DNA of 64,000 bases from Oreohelix idahoensis. Taxonomy: Eukaryota > Mollusca > Gastropoda > Stylommatophora > Oreohelicidae. The first letter of the stretch is position 1, and each line of letters opens with the position of its first letter. Below are positions 47,094-61,660 of this stretch, one piece after another. The stretch lies in contig JAMPIV010017829.1 in the NCBI GenBank assembly GCA_024509875.1, positions 62,001 through 126,000 on the forward strand, given 5' to 3'. The notes below the pieces were generated by a model, which was not told where the DNA came from, searched no databases, and was given only the letters and a program-made list of their open reading frames with translations. Made by a program: the position numbers and the translations under genes.

Positions 47094-48210
47094 CATACGT
47101 CTTTGCGTTGACTATCGAAAATTGAATCAAGTAACTAAGTTCGATGCCGAACCTATGCCTTTACTGGAAGAGCTACTTACTCGACTCTCCAAATCTCATT
47201 TTTTCACTAAACTTGATTTGTCTAAAGGATATTGGCAAGTTCCTTTATCTGAACGCGCCAAACCTCTCACGGCTTTTTCAACACCTAGAGGTTTGTTCCA
47301 ATGGAATTTTATGCCTTTCGGTCTTATGAACGCACCAGCTACATTCGTACGCATGATGCGCCGAATCCTATCTTATCGGTCAGATGTCATTGCATATCTA
47401 GACGACATCTGTCTTTTCAGCGATACTTGGGAAGATCACTATTCGGGGTTAGATGAATTGCTGTCTACTTTGCGTGAGCACAACCTGACAGCGAAACCCT
47501 CTAAAGCCTATATTGGTTTTAGCGAAATTTCTTTCCTAGGCCACCGAGTTGGTCATGGTTTCCTAAAGACAGAGGACCATAATACTAGTAAGATACTTAA
47601 CATCTCAATCCCTAAGACTAAAAAACAGGTGAGAAGTCTGTTAGGTCTTATTCAATTTTATGGCAGATTCATTCAGAATCTATCCTCTATCATGGCACCT
47701 CTCTCAACACTTCTAAAGAAAGGTTCGCCTAATGTGGTCCACTGGTCTCAGGAATGCCAATGCTCTCTGGATAAGATTAAAACACTGTTTTCAACACCAC
47801 CTATTTTAGTGCTACCCACTAAAGATAAGACATTCGTTCTTCGTAGTGACGCTTCATCCACTGGGATTGGAGCGGCACTAATGCAAGAGTACTCTGGAAC
47901 TCTGCATCCTGTAATGTATATTTCCAGAAAACTTAATGCGGCAGAAAGGAATTATTCGGTTTTAGACCGTGAGCTATTAGCTATGGTTTGGTCGATCCTC
48001 AAACTACAGAGATTCCTTCTAGGCGCACATTTCATAGTAGAAACCGACCAAAAAGCTCTTACTGCTATACAGAGTAAGAATTTGAAGAGCTCGAGGTCTA
48101 CTCGATATGCAATTGCTCTTCAACCTTTTCATTTCTCTGTGCGAGCTATTCGTGGATCAGATAATGTGATGGCAGACATTCTGTCAAGATGCCCACATGA
48201 TTCCACATAA
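47071..48210 (+). CDS. Gypsy-3 reverse transcriptase and RNase H
   Basis: True frame from ~47086. The fingers/palm read NNIRLCVDYRKLNQ, then FTKLDLSKGYWQVPL (first catalytic Asp) and AYLDDICLF (Asp pair at 47401-47406), then the thumb (LTAKPSKAYIGFSEISFLGH). RNase H follows: VLRSDASSTGIGAALMQ (Asp at 47848-47850), DRELLAMVW (Glu), ETDQKAL (Asp), NVMADILSRC (Asp). It stops at 48210 with no integrase after it. The product copies element RNA into DNA inside the particle. All catalytic residues are intact. Confidence 0.92.
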   Translation: MCVKKDNNIRLCVDYRKLNQVTKFDAEPMPLLEELLTRLSKSHFFTKLDLSKGYWQVPLSERAKPLTAFSTPRGLFQWNFMPFGLMNAPATFVRMMRRILSYRSDVIAYLDDICLFSDTWEDHYSGLDELLSTLREHNLTAKPSKAYIGFSEISFLGHRVGHGFLKTEDHNTSKILNISIPKTKKQVRSLLGLIQFYGRFIQNLSSIMAPLSTLLKKGSPNVVHWSQECQCSLDKIKTLFSTPPILVLPTKDKTFVLRSDASSTGIGAALMQEYSGTLHPVMYISRKLNAAERNYSVLDRELLAMVWSILKLQRFLLGAHFIVETDQKALTAIQSKNLKSSRSTRYAIALQPFHFSVRAIRGSDNVMADILSRCPHDST

Positions 48211-48666
48211 CTATTAGGGCTTAGACTTCTTGATATGTCTAGTTCTATAGTAGTTCCTTTTCTATATCATGATAGATACACATTTGTAATTTAATAATAT
48301 AATGATTGTATCACTACATAGCGGTTCATTGATGTTTATTCACCGCTGTGCTTTGATGATTTTTTTTCTTCATAAATCATAAATTTAAGATATCTAATGC
48401 GAAATGATGATATGAATTTTTTAGGCATTGTGTAATTGCCAGAATTGTATTATACTTTGATGACACCTTCCTGGAAAAATATACTTGTAGAGAAATAATT
48501 TCTCTCAGTTTATGAGACACATTCTCACCAGTCGCTCCATAAGTCGACTTAGCCTCATATTAGGCGTTATAGGTATTCCTGATATTTTCATCTGCGCATT
48601 ATTCATGCGTTGTGAGCCTATTGTACGTTGCTCCTAGATGTATTTCAAAAAAAAAAAATGTTCCAT
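48211..48666 (+). other. Gypsy-3 3' noncoding region
   Basis: 455 bp, A/T-rich. It ends in an A12 run at ~48648-48659 just before the LTR; this is the only purine-rich tract that could prime the second strand. Confidence 0.5.
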
Positions 48667-50059
48667 TGAAAGTTGTGTCGGCTCTTTCGATCAAACTCCG
48701 CGGATAAATCCATTTTACTGCGATTTATTCGTTGTTTGGGTAATAATAGATTGTTCTTGCTTCAGAATATCTATGGCCTGAATTTATGTGTATTGTTTGT
48801 CTGAGTAGGACGAGTCTGTCTTATATCTGTATATCTTTACATATCTAAGTCGAACTATATGTTCTGTTGTCTCTAGAGAGGTCGAAGGCTATTCGGCGGA
48901 TGTGTCGCTAGAGTGTGGTGTGATTTGGCTTCGTCCTGATAGGGACTGTGTGTTTTCCATGTCGGCCTGTCGCCGGGGAAAAAGTGATCTCAGTATTTGT
49001 GGGGAAGGTGATAGTCGTCTAAACCTATCGTGTATGCTTTACCCCAGTGTTTAGTCGTATTGCCAAGGAATGGCAGTTTCATATTTCCTATACCAAGGTA
49101 ATCAAAGATACTCTTATGAACTCTCGATCGAAGCCACCATTTTCGATAGTTACGATTTGAATGTCTAAGAGAATATATTTGACTCGATGAAAACGACTTC
49201 GATTCCTAGCAGCACTATATCCTGTAGATTGCAGTCAATTGTTCATGATCAAATCTACAGAGCAATGAAATGTTTTATGAATGACTAACTTTAGGACAGA
49301 TTCATTATCTGTACCCAAACGTGAGTGACAGCTCACGAGTGAAGCCATCTTGGAACCAAAACATGTAGTGACTTTCAAGAAGAGAAAAGGGATGCCCGTA
49401 TTATCGCTTGTTTAGTCCAGAGATCACTGCTACACATGAGAACCCGTTATTAGCGGTTCAATATTATTATATGGAAAAATATGTGCTGAACATTATGTTG
49501 AAGAATCGTCGCTAGACGAGATTAGGTTTAGAAGCCATCTGAAATATTGTTTATAAGCTGACGTGCTCAGTCAGTGAAGTCAGATGATATATGTATGGGC
49601 GATACTGAGTGCTTGGCTACTGACAGTCCATTATACACTTATTCTACATGAGTGCCCATGTAACATTGCAAGACCATTTATCCACTGTACTATGATGTAT
49701 TATGGCAACCTGTGATTTGTCACTATCTGTGCTGTCGAGTGTGTACGTTCAATTAAACTTTAGAAAAGGTACACAGTCGTTGGTGTCGATGACTTCCAGC
49801 CATACATGAGTGTGAGAAAAGAACATTTTTTTGTCAACACCACGAACCTTTATCATCATTCGCACATTATACACTCAATCCATGTCTACACACCACTGCG
49901 TAGGTCAAGTTGACATTCCATACACTACAGTGGAGCAAACAACACCATAGAGATCTTATCAACTGATGATGATGATGATGTCTGCTTCCATCCACTTATA
50001 TCTATCTTTTGGTGGATATCATTAACGGGAATAAAAATCCAACGTTATCAACCTTATCA
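48667..50059 (+). repeat. Gypsy-3 3' LTR
   Basis: 1393 bp. By eye it differs from the 5' LTR at two substitutions (TATCC/TACCC near 49313, GTCC/GTTC near 49748) and two homopolymer indels. Confidence 0.9.
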
Positions 50060-50690
50060 ATGATATGTGAACTTTAAATAATGTTTTTATTTTTTCTATC
50101 ATTTTATGTTGAAATATCAATTAATTGAGTATGTAACCACAATTTTTATAATGCTAAAGTAGAAAGACTAGCTGTTTACCCCAGAGAATTAAACAAGCAT
50201 ACATTATTTGTATTACTGTATTGGAAATTCATCATTTAAAAAAAAATCAGAGCCAATTGGTGAATTTCATTATGATATTTGAAATCAGCATGTCAAAATC
50301 AATAAGAAATGGTATATTTAATTTCTGGTACAAATAACTTTTGAAAATTTGTTGACTAGTGTAATTGGTAATATGGGACATGTGCATGCAAAGAGTGCGA
50401 GTAGATTAATGTCGCTGGGGTTGCGGAATCTTGAAGCCAAAGTTTTACGCAAATATGTGAGCATTAGTGCAATTATAGGATCTTGCAGAATATGGAAACT
50501 TCGATTTAAAAAACACCCATTTTAAATTGCTGGAGATTCATTTCGCACTTTTGTTAAGTCTAATCACAATTGTGCTCTGTTTATTATACCAAACTACTGT
50601 TGTATTTATTGCTATATTTAGTATCTCACTCCACTACCTGTCAATGTATTTTATGGCAAAGAAACTGTCTGATAAAACCCCCATGTAAAA
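50060..50690. other. No gene recognised
   Basis: About 630 bp of A/T-rich sequence between Gypsy-3 and the tandem tail units. Confidence 0.3.
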
Positions 50691-51260
50691 ACACCCATAT
50701 TGATCTACTTGAAAGGTATTCCACAGAAATTGTGTAAATTTTAATAATACTCCTTTTTAGTATGTTGTACCATATCATTATATGCCAATGTCTTTTAGAA
50801 AGCTTTAAGATCGTTATATATGTGTAACACAAACATTCGATGCAAAAACGCCCACATAGAACTACTTGAGACGACTTAAACACTTTATGTAAATTCTAAT
50901 GATTCTCTTATATGCCATGTTATATTTTATTATATCATGTCAGTACATATCACTTTATTTTATGGAGAATAAAGATTCTGGTATGTATGTATGTATGTAT
51001 GTATGTATGTATGGCAGGGTATACCATATCATTATATGCCAATGTCTTTTAGAAAGCTTAAAATTTTTTTATGTATGTGTAAAACGAAGGTTCGATGTAA
51101 AAACACCCACATATAACTACTTGAGACGTCTTCAACACTTTATGTAAATTCTAATGATTCTCCTATTTGCCATGTTGTATCTATTATATCATGTCTGTAC
51201 ATATTAATGTATTTTATGGAGAATAAAGATTATGATATGTATGCATGTATGTATATATAT
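50691..51260 (+). repeat. Tandem retroposon-tail units with (TATG)n
   Basis: Two ~250 bp units, each containing TATGCCAATGTCTTTTAGAA, AACACCCACAT-type sequence, ACTTGAGACG, CACTTTATGTAAATTCTAAT and GGAGAATAAAGATT, then TATG repeats. A third, partial unit precedes them (AACACCCATATTGATCTACT). The end portion is shared with 37552-37680. Confidence 0.7.
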
Positions 51261-51373
51261 ATGCAGGGTGGCCCCAAAAAAGTGAGAACATCTCGTAGCA
51301 AAGGGTTATTTAATATAATTGAATTAATATAATGTTTTGTCATTTATAGTTGTGTGCCAAGTAATTACGCTAA

Positions 51374-51730
51374 TCAGAAAACATGTTCAATGTGTCCCCC
51401 CTGCTTCTCAACGACTTTTTGTAATCGTTGGCGCCACTCGTTTATGCTTCTGTCAATAAAGTACTGCCCTAGATTTCTCCATTCCTCGATTATTGCCAAC
51501 TTGAGCTGCTCAACTGTGGTAAATTTTAGCCGACGGTAGACTTTTTCTTGCAATGCACCCCCTATGGCATAATCGACTAGGTTTAAATGAGGACTGTGCG
51601 GTGGCCACATGTTTGGCTCGATAAAGGTAACATTCTCCTGATGAAGAAAGTTTATCGTATTTCTGGCTGTGTGTGATGGAGCTCCGTCCTGCTGTAATGT
51701 CCAGTTATGGCTGTGGCGAGAGGTTTTTAT
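51374..51730 (-). pseudogene. Mariner-type transposase C-terminal fragment (DD37D)
   Basis: Reads HNWTLQQDGAPSHTARN with the second catalytic Asp, then IEPNMWPPHSPHLNLVDYAI with the third, then VYRRLKFTTVEQLKLAIIEE and a typical end QKQGGHIEHVF-like, before a TGA at 51374-51376. There are 37 residues between the two Asp, the DD37D signature of the maT group of the Tc1/mariner superfamily. The first catalytic Asp and the DNA-binding domain are missing. The usual PDLNP has become PHLNL. It cannot act on its own. Confidence 0.8.
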
Positions 51731-52201
<471 letters not shown>

Positions 52202-53209
52202 TTGTATATTACAAGTCTTCCAATTATAGAAACAAAAAAAATTATATCAGCTGTGCTGTTACTCAATTATAGTAAATGTATCAGCTGTGCTGTTAATTAC
52301 GTATAAATATATATTTTATCAGCTATGATCTTATTATTGTCTCTTGCTACGCTAACTCAGTTTCTCTTCATGGACAGTTAATAGCTCACAATGCCGACAG
52401 AAATGGTACTAATGTGTACTCATCTCTCAAAACGTTCTGTTCTCCTTAGTTTGGTTCACACAACACCTGCTGAGGATCGTTACTTTAGCCCACCCAAGAC
52501 TGAGGGGGACTAAAGATGTAGCTTCTGTGCAATCTCTATGTTCCTGCGAAGTTCCAGGCAGCTGGATTGACACGACATACGACCTCAGGTTCGATGACAC
52601 GAATAAAACCCTCCAAGATTTAAACAGGCCAGTGACTCGACTAGGGAAGCAGTCTACCAGGTCAATGCACGCAGGTAAGCAATAAATCAAGGTTGACAGC
52701 TCCTCTTCTTCAGTCGGTCGTCTTTCTGGCTTCGTGTCGGTGTTGCGTGTTTTTTGCATAAAATCTCGCCCGATTAAATAGGCAGGTGAGGTAACTTCTA
52801 CTGCTTAAGGAAAGCGTTTGGTTGGTTCCTGGCGGGGCAAGCTGATTGGTTGTCTGCAGTTTCGTACCATGCTCCGTACAGCCTAATTTTATTCTTTTTT
52901 TTTCCGCCAGATTGCGTGACAAGATGGCCGCGACCCAAATCCGAAAAACAGGGCTTAAGTTTAATTTTATTCTGTCTCAGAGACTGGTGAACGGTGCTCG
53001 TTGATTGGTTGAAGCAAATTTGTATCCCGACATAATGATTAATCAAAGTAGTGGGTTTACACACTCGTTTCACGACAATGGCGACCGGAAATTGTCGTAA
53101 TAATAACGTCATATAGTTAAATAGCTAAGTAAGTAAATCAGTAAACTATTTAATCTACAAGGTATTATGGATACAGTTAAACAAATTTTGATGTAATTAT
53201 ATTAAATTG
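52202..53209. other. Mariner interior, right part
   Basis: About 1 kb, higher in GC than its surroundings. Small minus-strand open frames (52427-52759, 52798-53112) show no recognisable family. Confidence 0.3.
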
Positions 53210-53237
53210 TACGAGATGTTATCACTTTTTTTGGGCC

Positions 53238-55470
<2,233 letters not shown>

Positions 55471-55474
55471 CATC

Positions 55475-55710
55475 ACTCATCACTGCTCCAGTCGGATTCT
55501 GGGGTCACCTCTGCTGTCGGGATTTCCGCACGACTAACCAGAAACAGTGAACAGCGCTTGCTGTAGCAGTTTATGAATATACTATTTTCGTATGTTGAGG
55601 TTGCCAGCCTCATTTATAACCACTTAGTAAGAAAACATGTTAATTCACATTTGTAAAAGAAAAGTTCAAAACTTGCCCCAAATTTTTGGGTTGTACACAA
55701 TCTCCTCGCA
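55475..55710. repeat. Dispersed repeat related to 31830-32100
   Basis: Shares, in order, CTGCTC/CTGCTGTC-type sequence, AACAGCGCTTGCTGTAGCAG (versus CAACAGCCCTTGCTGTGGTG), TGAGGTTGCCAGCCTC and AACTTGCCCCAAATTTTTGG. Family unknown. Confidence 0.6.
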
Positions 55711-55762
55711 CAGGTTTTGGATGGACATGAGCAATTTCGGTGCATATGCTCTCGAATCAATT

Positions 55763-55905
55763 GGTCTGGGAAAGTATAGTAATTCCTTCTTATGACGGGT
55801 ATTCTGTGATACACTTGGCCTGGGAAACTAGTAGTTCCTCTTTGACGGGTGTTCTGCGATACACTTGGTCTGGGAAACTGTAATAATTCCTCTTATGACT
55901 GATGA
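55763..55905. repeat. Minisatellite of ~52 bp, about three units
   Basis: Units begin GGTCTGGGAAA at 55763, 55817 and 55867 and include TTCCTCTTATGACGGGT-type and CTGTGATACACTTGG sequence. Confidence 0.75.
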
Positions 55906-57323
55906 TCCAATTCCTAGATTTTTCTGTCTCTGTATTTTTAAAGGCGGGATAACTTTTTAAGGTTTTAAGTTTCCCATAAACTTCGATCTGTCACTTATAA
56001 GTATGGAATTCTAATTCCGATCCTTCTCTTTCTGGCTTTTTGGGAGTTGCTCCTTTGAAGTTGCGAAGCTGTCTGTTCTTTGTCTCTGAGTTCGCTAGAT
56101 TTTATTTTCAGTTTCCAGTTCAAATCACAGATTGTACTTCTCGGCAAACTTGCCAATGGGATTCATTGTATATTCCGGCTCTTACTTCAATCCAATCGTA
56201 ATCTCTTTTCGCACTACGTGGGTTGGGGTGTTTAAATTCATAATTTCCCCGGCGTGTTTAAAATATTAAATTTAATATTCCTACGCGTGACCTCTTTATA
56301 ATAGGACGTAATCTTTCCGGTGACATCTTGTGCACTCTCACAAACAAATGTGTGAACTGATTACCTGTCTAAATGCCTTCCGTCGAGATTGTATGGCCAG
56401 ACAGATTATCTGCGATAATTATACAGACAGGGGACCAATGGAAACGATTATCTCATAATCGCCCGTGTTTTCGTGCCTTCTTCAGACAGTCAAACAAAAG
56501 GGTCGCCGGCCACTCAGACAAACAATATGGTTGTAAAACGAGGATCGTCTTTTATCAAAGGTGGCCTGGCTGATAGAATGAGATAAACGTATTACCGCCG
56601 ACCGGTGATAATGACCGGGTATTGTTACGACAATACAACAGTTCACCTATGTGAAACGTAACAAAGTCTGAGGAGTGGTCACAGTAAAAGAAAATGATAA
56701 AGATAGTCCCAAAGCGGATACTTCCGTAGGGGACTGGAGTGTTAGAGACTGGATTCAGCATAGAGCAAAATAATGAATGACAGGGCAAAACATTGCCAAA
56801 TAATAAGCAATCGGAGAGAAAACAGAAGAAGAAAAGAGATACTGCCGGAGTGGCTGAAGGTGTGAGAGCCACCAAAAGAACATGTACAGACGTTTTGTCA
56901 CAAACATCTAGAGTACGGTTCATCTATGTTTTATTTCTGAATTTAGGAGCGTGCCTCCGAAATGATGTCTTTGTGGCACGAAGTTGGGCACTTGAATAAA
57001 TAGGTCAAGCTGTTTCCCTTGCAGCATGCCTCTGCTTGTGAGATCAGAGGAAAGGCTTGGCCGTCAGTCTGACACCAGAACACTTAAATACACAATACTT
57101 CATGGCATTGTTGATACTATACCTTGTAACGAAGGGAAAGATAATAAGATGATGATAATATCCTGGACAAATAGGTGTATCAGATGATACCAGCATAGTA
57201 CCAGATATGAGACTGGTCTTAAAAGAAATACCCTATTCTATTAAAAGAGTAATGGTGTATCGACATCAAAGGTATAGTCAAGCTGTATAGGTTCCTAGAT
57301 GAGATGGTAATGTACTACTGTAT
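55906..57323. other. No gene recognised
   Basis: About 1.4 kb. The minus-strand frame 56555-56923 (122 codons, Phe/Leu/Ser-rich) shows no family signature. Confidence 0.3.
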
Positions 57324-57328
57324 CTTAG

Positions 57329-59369
57329 TGTCGTGGAATATTCTAATCCACATATATAAATTATCAAGTAAATATAAAGCCTAATAAATACATATAATAA
57401 AGAAAGGAAGAAGAATGGTAAAGAACAGTGCTGTCACAATGACAGTACTCGAAATCCCCTTTGTTTTATGCTTCGTCTGCAAATTGTAACGTTTCCACGT
57501 TAAATAGGCCTTCTGCAACATACACGCGTTTCCCAAACACACAATAAAATGTGCTGCCTTTCTAAGTAAAACCTTGAAATATGCAAGTTGACCTAAATTT
57601 TAAATTCCATTCATGTCTTTTTCTACACTGCGTTACCAAAACGAACGAACAGATGGACAAAAGGATAAAGAGAGAGGGGAGGGATGAAAATCAGGAACGC
57701 ATGCAACACGCGTCGCGCGATACACAAATGCTGCCATCACGCGTGTAAGTCTACATGCACTAATTGTTTTTCAGACGGACAGTGATAAAATACACTACCC
57801 TTTCCCAGAGTTAGGTTTATAAATCAAAAAAAACTCTTATTAGGAAAGACAACATTAGATGGGTTTACGGTTGAAAACATAACAGTACCCAGACAGCACA
57901 TCTTCGAAACAGGAGGTAGAAAATACATATTTTGAACGCAGCCACGTAGCTCTTTCAAATTGGTATATTTGGGTTCCTTAGGGCTTGCTGACAAATAATA
58001 TGTAAAACGTTACGCAAATAGTCCAGGAATTAATAAATTATACCCAAAATAAAATAGTGAGGATGCCTGACAGCATGGAATCATTTCTGCTCATAAAATT
58101 TTTTTTTATATAACGTGTTTGAAAAAAACCTTACGTTACATAAATAGCCTACCATGTAAACTCCCAATTGATTGGAGCGCAACAAATGAAAGCCTAACCA
58201 CGATTGGTCGGACTATAAATACTATCTTTCGTTGTTAGGGGAAACGGGGAAAGGTAACATTTTTTCAAACACTTGTCGAAACGGGGCCTCATTGGCTAGA
58301 CTCGCTGGATATAATCACTTGGGAGCGTTAGTTCGAAACCACTTGTTTAAATAAGCTTGATAAAGCATCAGTGCGTTGAAGCCAGCTCATATTTTGTTAA
58401 AATAAAAGCCTGGAAGATAAGCAGATGGGAATTTGTGCCAGTGTTGTGCCAGAATTCATTGCTAATCAACGTATCTGTGTTTAATTCTAGGAATTGTGGG
58501 ACAGTGGTCTTGATGGTACTGAGCAGCACCTGGTCAGAGCTTTGCTGAATCCAGTGTCGGACAGCATACTCCTTGGTCCTTTTAGCTATCAGTGAGGTGT
58601 CTCCAGAACCCAGAGGAGAATTCGAGCAGAGGAGTCCTTTCCTGCCGCCATCACGCCAGATAAGCTAACTTGGCCAGCTGAGCTCAACATTATGTCCCCT
58701 CATCTTGAAATGACTTTATAAAATTAACGTTAAGAGGGGAATTTACTTGTCTTAATATCAGGAACTGAGAACATCTCCAATAATAGTCCCAAAAGACAAA
58801 CTATTGAAGTCATGATGACAAATACCAACAGAGCTTGAACAAAACAAAACCAGTATTACCTCATATTACCACTACACAACTGACACACATAGGATATTTT
58901 TAATAATATATGTCACTACAATATTCATATTGATAAAGTCTGTACATATACTTGTAATTAAAATTGATTGTGATTCCTGGTTCCTTTGTATTTGAATCAG
59001 GACACAAATACATTATTGACAGCACTGAATACATATTGTTATTTGAAAAGTTACGAGTGACTTCTTTAAGATATTCTCATAGAGTGTTATATGTATGTGA
59101 GTGTCACAGTGTTGTTAAGAGTAGTGGATTAAATTAAATTGTTTATCTGTCTGTTGTTGTGACTTACACTTCATCATACACATACCCTAGACACATAACG
59201 TAGTCATCACACTATTCCAGAATAATTCTGACTGAGATATATAGATATGTGGTAGCAAGTAAGGTTATATATAATACACTACTCTTAATAGATATATATA
59301 CCTTCACAGCTGATCTCAGTCAGTACACTAAGTCCCCTATAAATATTTATAACATCCCACTTCACCACA
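57329..59369 (+). repeat. Solo LTR, MADL-Gypsy family, copy C
   Basis: 2041 bp, TGTCGTGG ... CACCACA, flanked by the 5-bp duplication CTTAG (57324-57328 and 59370-59374). No primer site or polypurine tract adjoins it, so it arose by recombination between the two LTRs of an inserted element. It shares with copy A the lack of the ~390 bp block. Orientation is opposite to copies A, B and D. Confidence 0.92.
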
Positions 59370-59374
59370 CTTAG

Positions 59375-59754
59375 GTTCATATGATGCCCCTCTCCAGACT
59401 AACCTTAGATTCTGACTCTGCTAGAGGTAATTAACTAACCAACAAGAATTATGAACCAAACTTAAATAATTCAATTTAAGTACAATTTATAAATTATTTA
59501 TATACAACATCTTTCTTTGTTGTGTTAGATTATTTGGAAATGAAATCACTTTGATTCCAAAAATATAAAAGGTGTCACTTTCAATTATTTACATTACATT
59601 TACAGTTCATCTTCATCTGCTAACTTGATCCTTTATGACAACTGTCGTTCCTCTGTGCTGAACTTGAACGATGTTAATATTATTATTTCACAAAGTATAA
59701 AGACTGCTATTATGTTCTTACACCACAATCTTAAAAGTCATCATTACTCTGTTC
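59375..59754. other. No gene recognised
   Basis: About 380 bp of A/T-rich sequence. Confidence 0.3.
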
Positions 59755-59914
59755 TTACTTACTTACTTACTTAGTCGTTCCCCTTCTACCGTGAGGTGTA
59801 GAGGTTTGGAAGAGAGAGCGCCAGACTATCCTATCGGCTGTCTTCCTCCTGGCCTGGTTCCATTCTAGTCCTCGGTCCTTCAAAGATTGTCTAATGTTGT
59901 CCTCCCAGCGGACC
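59755..59914 (-). mobile_element. TAAG-tail non-LTR element, 3' fragment
   Basis: On the minus strand the last ~45 codons of the TAAG element (GGTCCGCTGGGAGGACAACA ... CACGGTAGAAGGGGAACGAC) followed by TAAGTAAGTAAGTAAG. 5'-truncated; sequence very close to the other copies, so recent. Confidence 0.9.
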
Positions 59915-60759
59915 TTTTATAGGTCAGGGTTTCCCGTACGAGAATGTATCAAGGCCAAAGTATTTTGCAGACTAGAAAAAGTGAGAATCTTAGGCGTTCG
60001 GTGCTATTATGAAAAACCTGAAATCGTCCTAGTTTCTTTATCTCTGAGCGGATTCCCTTCATCCAAAGCTTATATTATTCTTAGGGCTAAGCTCTATCTA
60101 TTGCAGTATCTCTCTTATGTCTAGATTAATCCGACTTTTCACTGGAGCAGCCTAAACATGGCAAAGCACAACACAGTTCATGCTTCGATGCCTTAAATAC
60201 ACATTGTCTCCGGTTCTACACCACTTCCAGTGAAATTATAGATATCTGCCAATAGCTAATGATACCTATTATCGAAATATGTTTCTCTTCAGTGATATAT
60301 TCCGTTCATATCTGCACATTGCCTTTCAAAAAATTGTCAACATCTACACTTTGTCGTCTTCCTACTAAAAGGCATTACAAAATATTAGCATTTGATGTAC
60401 CGAGCTGCGGTTTTGATTGGTTGTTTGACTTCTCGGAATTTCTGTACTGTGTAATGTTTTGAATGAGGGCCGAGATAGGATTCAGATAGACATCACATAC
60501 CTCATGTTCTGTTTGACCTAATAGAAGCGCTCTTTCAGCGAGGGTCGGAGCTTGGTTAAGCATGTATTAGATCTAGAATTGCCACAGTGATCCAAATAAG
60601 ATCGTGCCATCTAAGGAACCTCGAACTTGAAAACTGAAAAGTGGGATTAGGTATACAGTGTACTGACTGTAATTTGACTAATTACTTAACAGCTCTTTAT
60701 CACGTCATTTTGTTTTTGTAAAATGTGCGGACACCTTTAAAATTTGTATTCTTGTAGCT
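59915..60759. other. No gene recognised
   Basis: About 850 bp; open frames of 60-76 codons lack motifs. It could belong to the degenerate Helitron that follows. Confidence 0.3.
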
Positions 60760-60960
60760 GGATCCTGAATATATACTTAATAGTGTCTGGGTTCTTAACT
60801 CGTGAGAGCGCTACGTAAAGCTGACTATGGAGAAAATACTGCTTCTTGTACGCATACGCCTAAAAGATCAAATGATCGTTCCTGTGTTTTGGTGATTGCC
60901 GTGGCAAGAGCTAACATCACATGCAACTAACGACGTCTGAAGATGACAGGAAGGCTGGTA
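60760..60960 (-). pseudogene. Helitron helicase C-terminal remnant
   Basis: In one minus-strand frame near 60775-60845: FLHSQLYVALSRVKNPDTI, corresponding to the last conserved motif of the Pif1-like helicase of Helitrons (HGQLYVALSRV type). In a shifted frame just upstream: LATAITKTQERSFDLLGV, matching the preceding motif (TINKxQGQT type). Frame shift and stops show it is dead. No Helitron terminus was identified. Confidence 0.6.
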
Positions 60961-61339
60961 TCGCTTTGTTCTAATTAAATGAGTGGAATCAAAACTCGTC
61001 CACCTTAATTACTGCCTAAGATTATGTTTTTTAAGATTCAATTCTTTGACTTTAGTTCTAACAGATTATTAAAGTTAAAAAGAAATGAAAAGGTATTAGG
61101 TGGCTTTTGTTGTTGTTTCGTTTTTTTTTTTAAAATACTTGCCAAGAGACATGTGATATCCGATTAAATAGATTGTTGGACTGTACGTGCGATGATTCTA
61201 ATGGGTATTCAAGATAACTTTCACTCAAATCATAGTACAGCGATAACAAGATCAAACGTGAAGAAACACCACCACAAGGTATAGTATCCTACACACATCA
61301 TGGCAGCAATATAGACAAAGTTGGAGGGACAGACAATGA

Positions 61340-61656
61340 TATCAGAATAAGAGTGCAGAAAGCAAGATGAGATTTTATTGCATTAGAAACCAAATGGAGA
61401 TAAAGAAAAATCAAGTCCAACACAAAAACAAGAATCTTCAATTCAAATGTCAAGTCAGTCCTATTGTATGGCTCTGAAACATGGACAGCAGCAACAACTA
61501 CAACCAAAAAGCTAAAGCTACAAATGTGTTGGCATAGAATAGAAGGATTAAAATTCTAAGACAAGGTCACCAATGTGGAACTGATGACAAGAACCAGTCA
61601 AGTGCCAGTAGAACAAAAGATGGGAAGAAGACACTAGCGATGGATAGGACACTTAT
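61340..61656 (+). pseudogene. Non-LTR reverse transcriptase C-terminal remnant
   Basis: Across shifted frames: IQMSSQSYCMALKHGQ and similar corresponds to the common VKSVLLYGCETW run, and later DKVTNVELMTRTSQVPVEQK and RRHWRWIGHLL to the conserved end of many non-LTR polymerase proteins. Several stops. A different family from the TAAG elements. It is cut by the LTR at 61661. Confidence 0.65.
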
Positions 61657-61660
61657 TAAG

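Larger units (their letters stand above)
40726..50059 (+). mobile_element. Gypsy-3: young, nearly complete Gmr1-like LTR retrotransposon
   Basis: 9.33 kb with 1.39 kb LTRs that differ by only a few substitutions and short homopolymer indels. Order: LTR, 1.1 kb leader, gag, protease, integrase, reverse transcriptase, RNase H, 0.45 kb 3' region, LTR. All catalytic residues I looked for are present, and the only breaks are three one-base shifts in homopolymers. No target duplication is obvious (ACTTCCC left, ATGATAT right). Confidence 0.95.
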
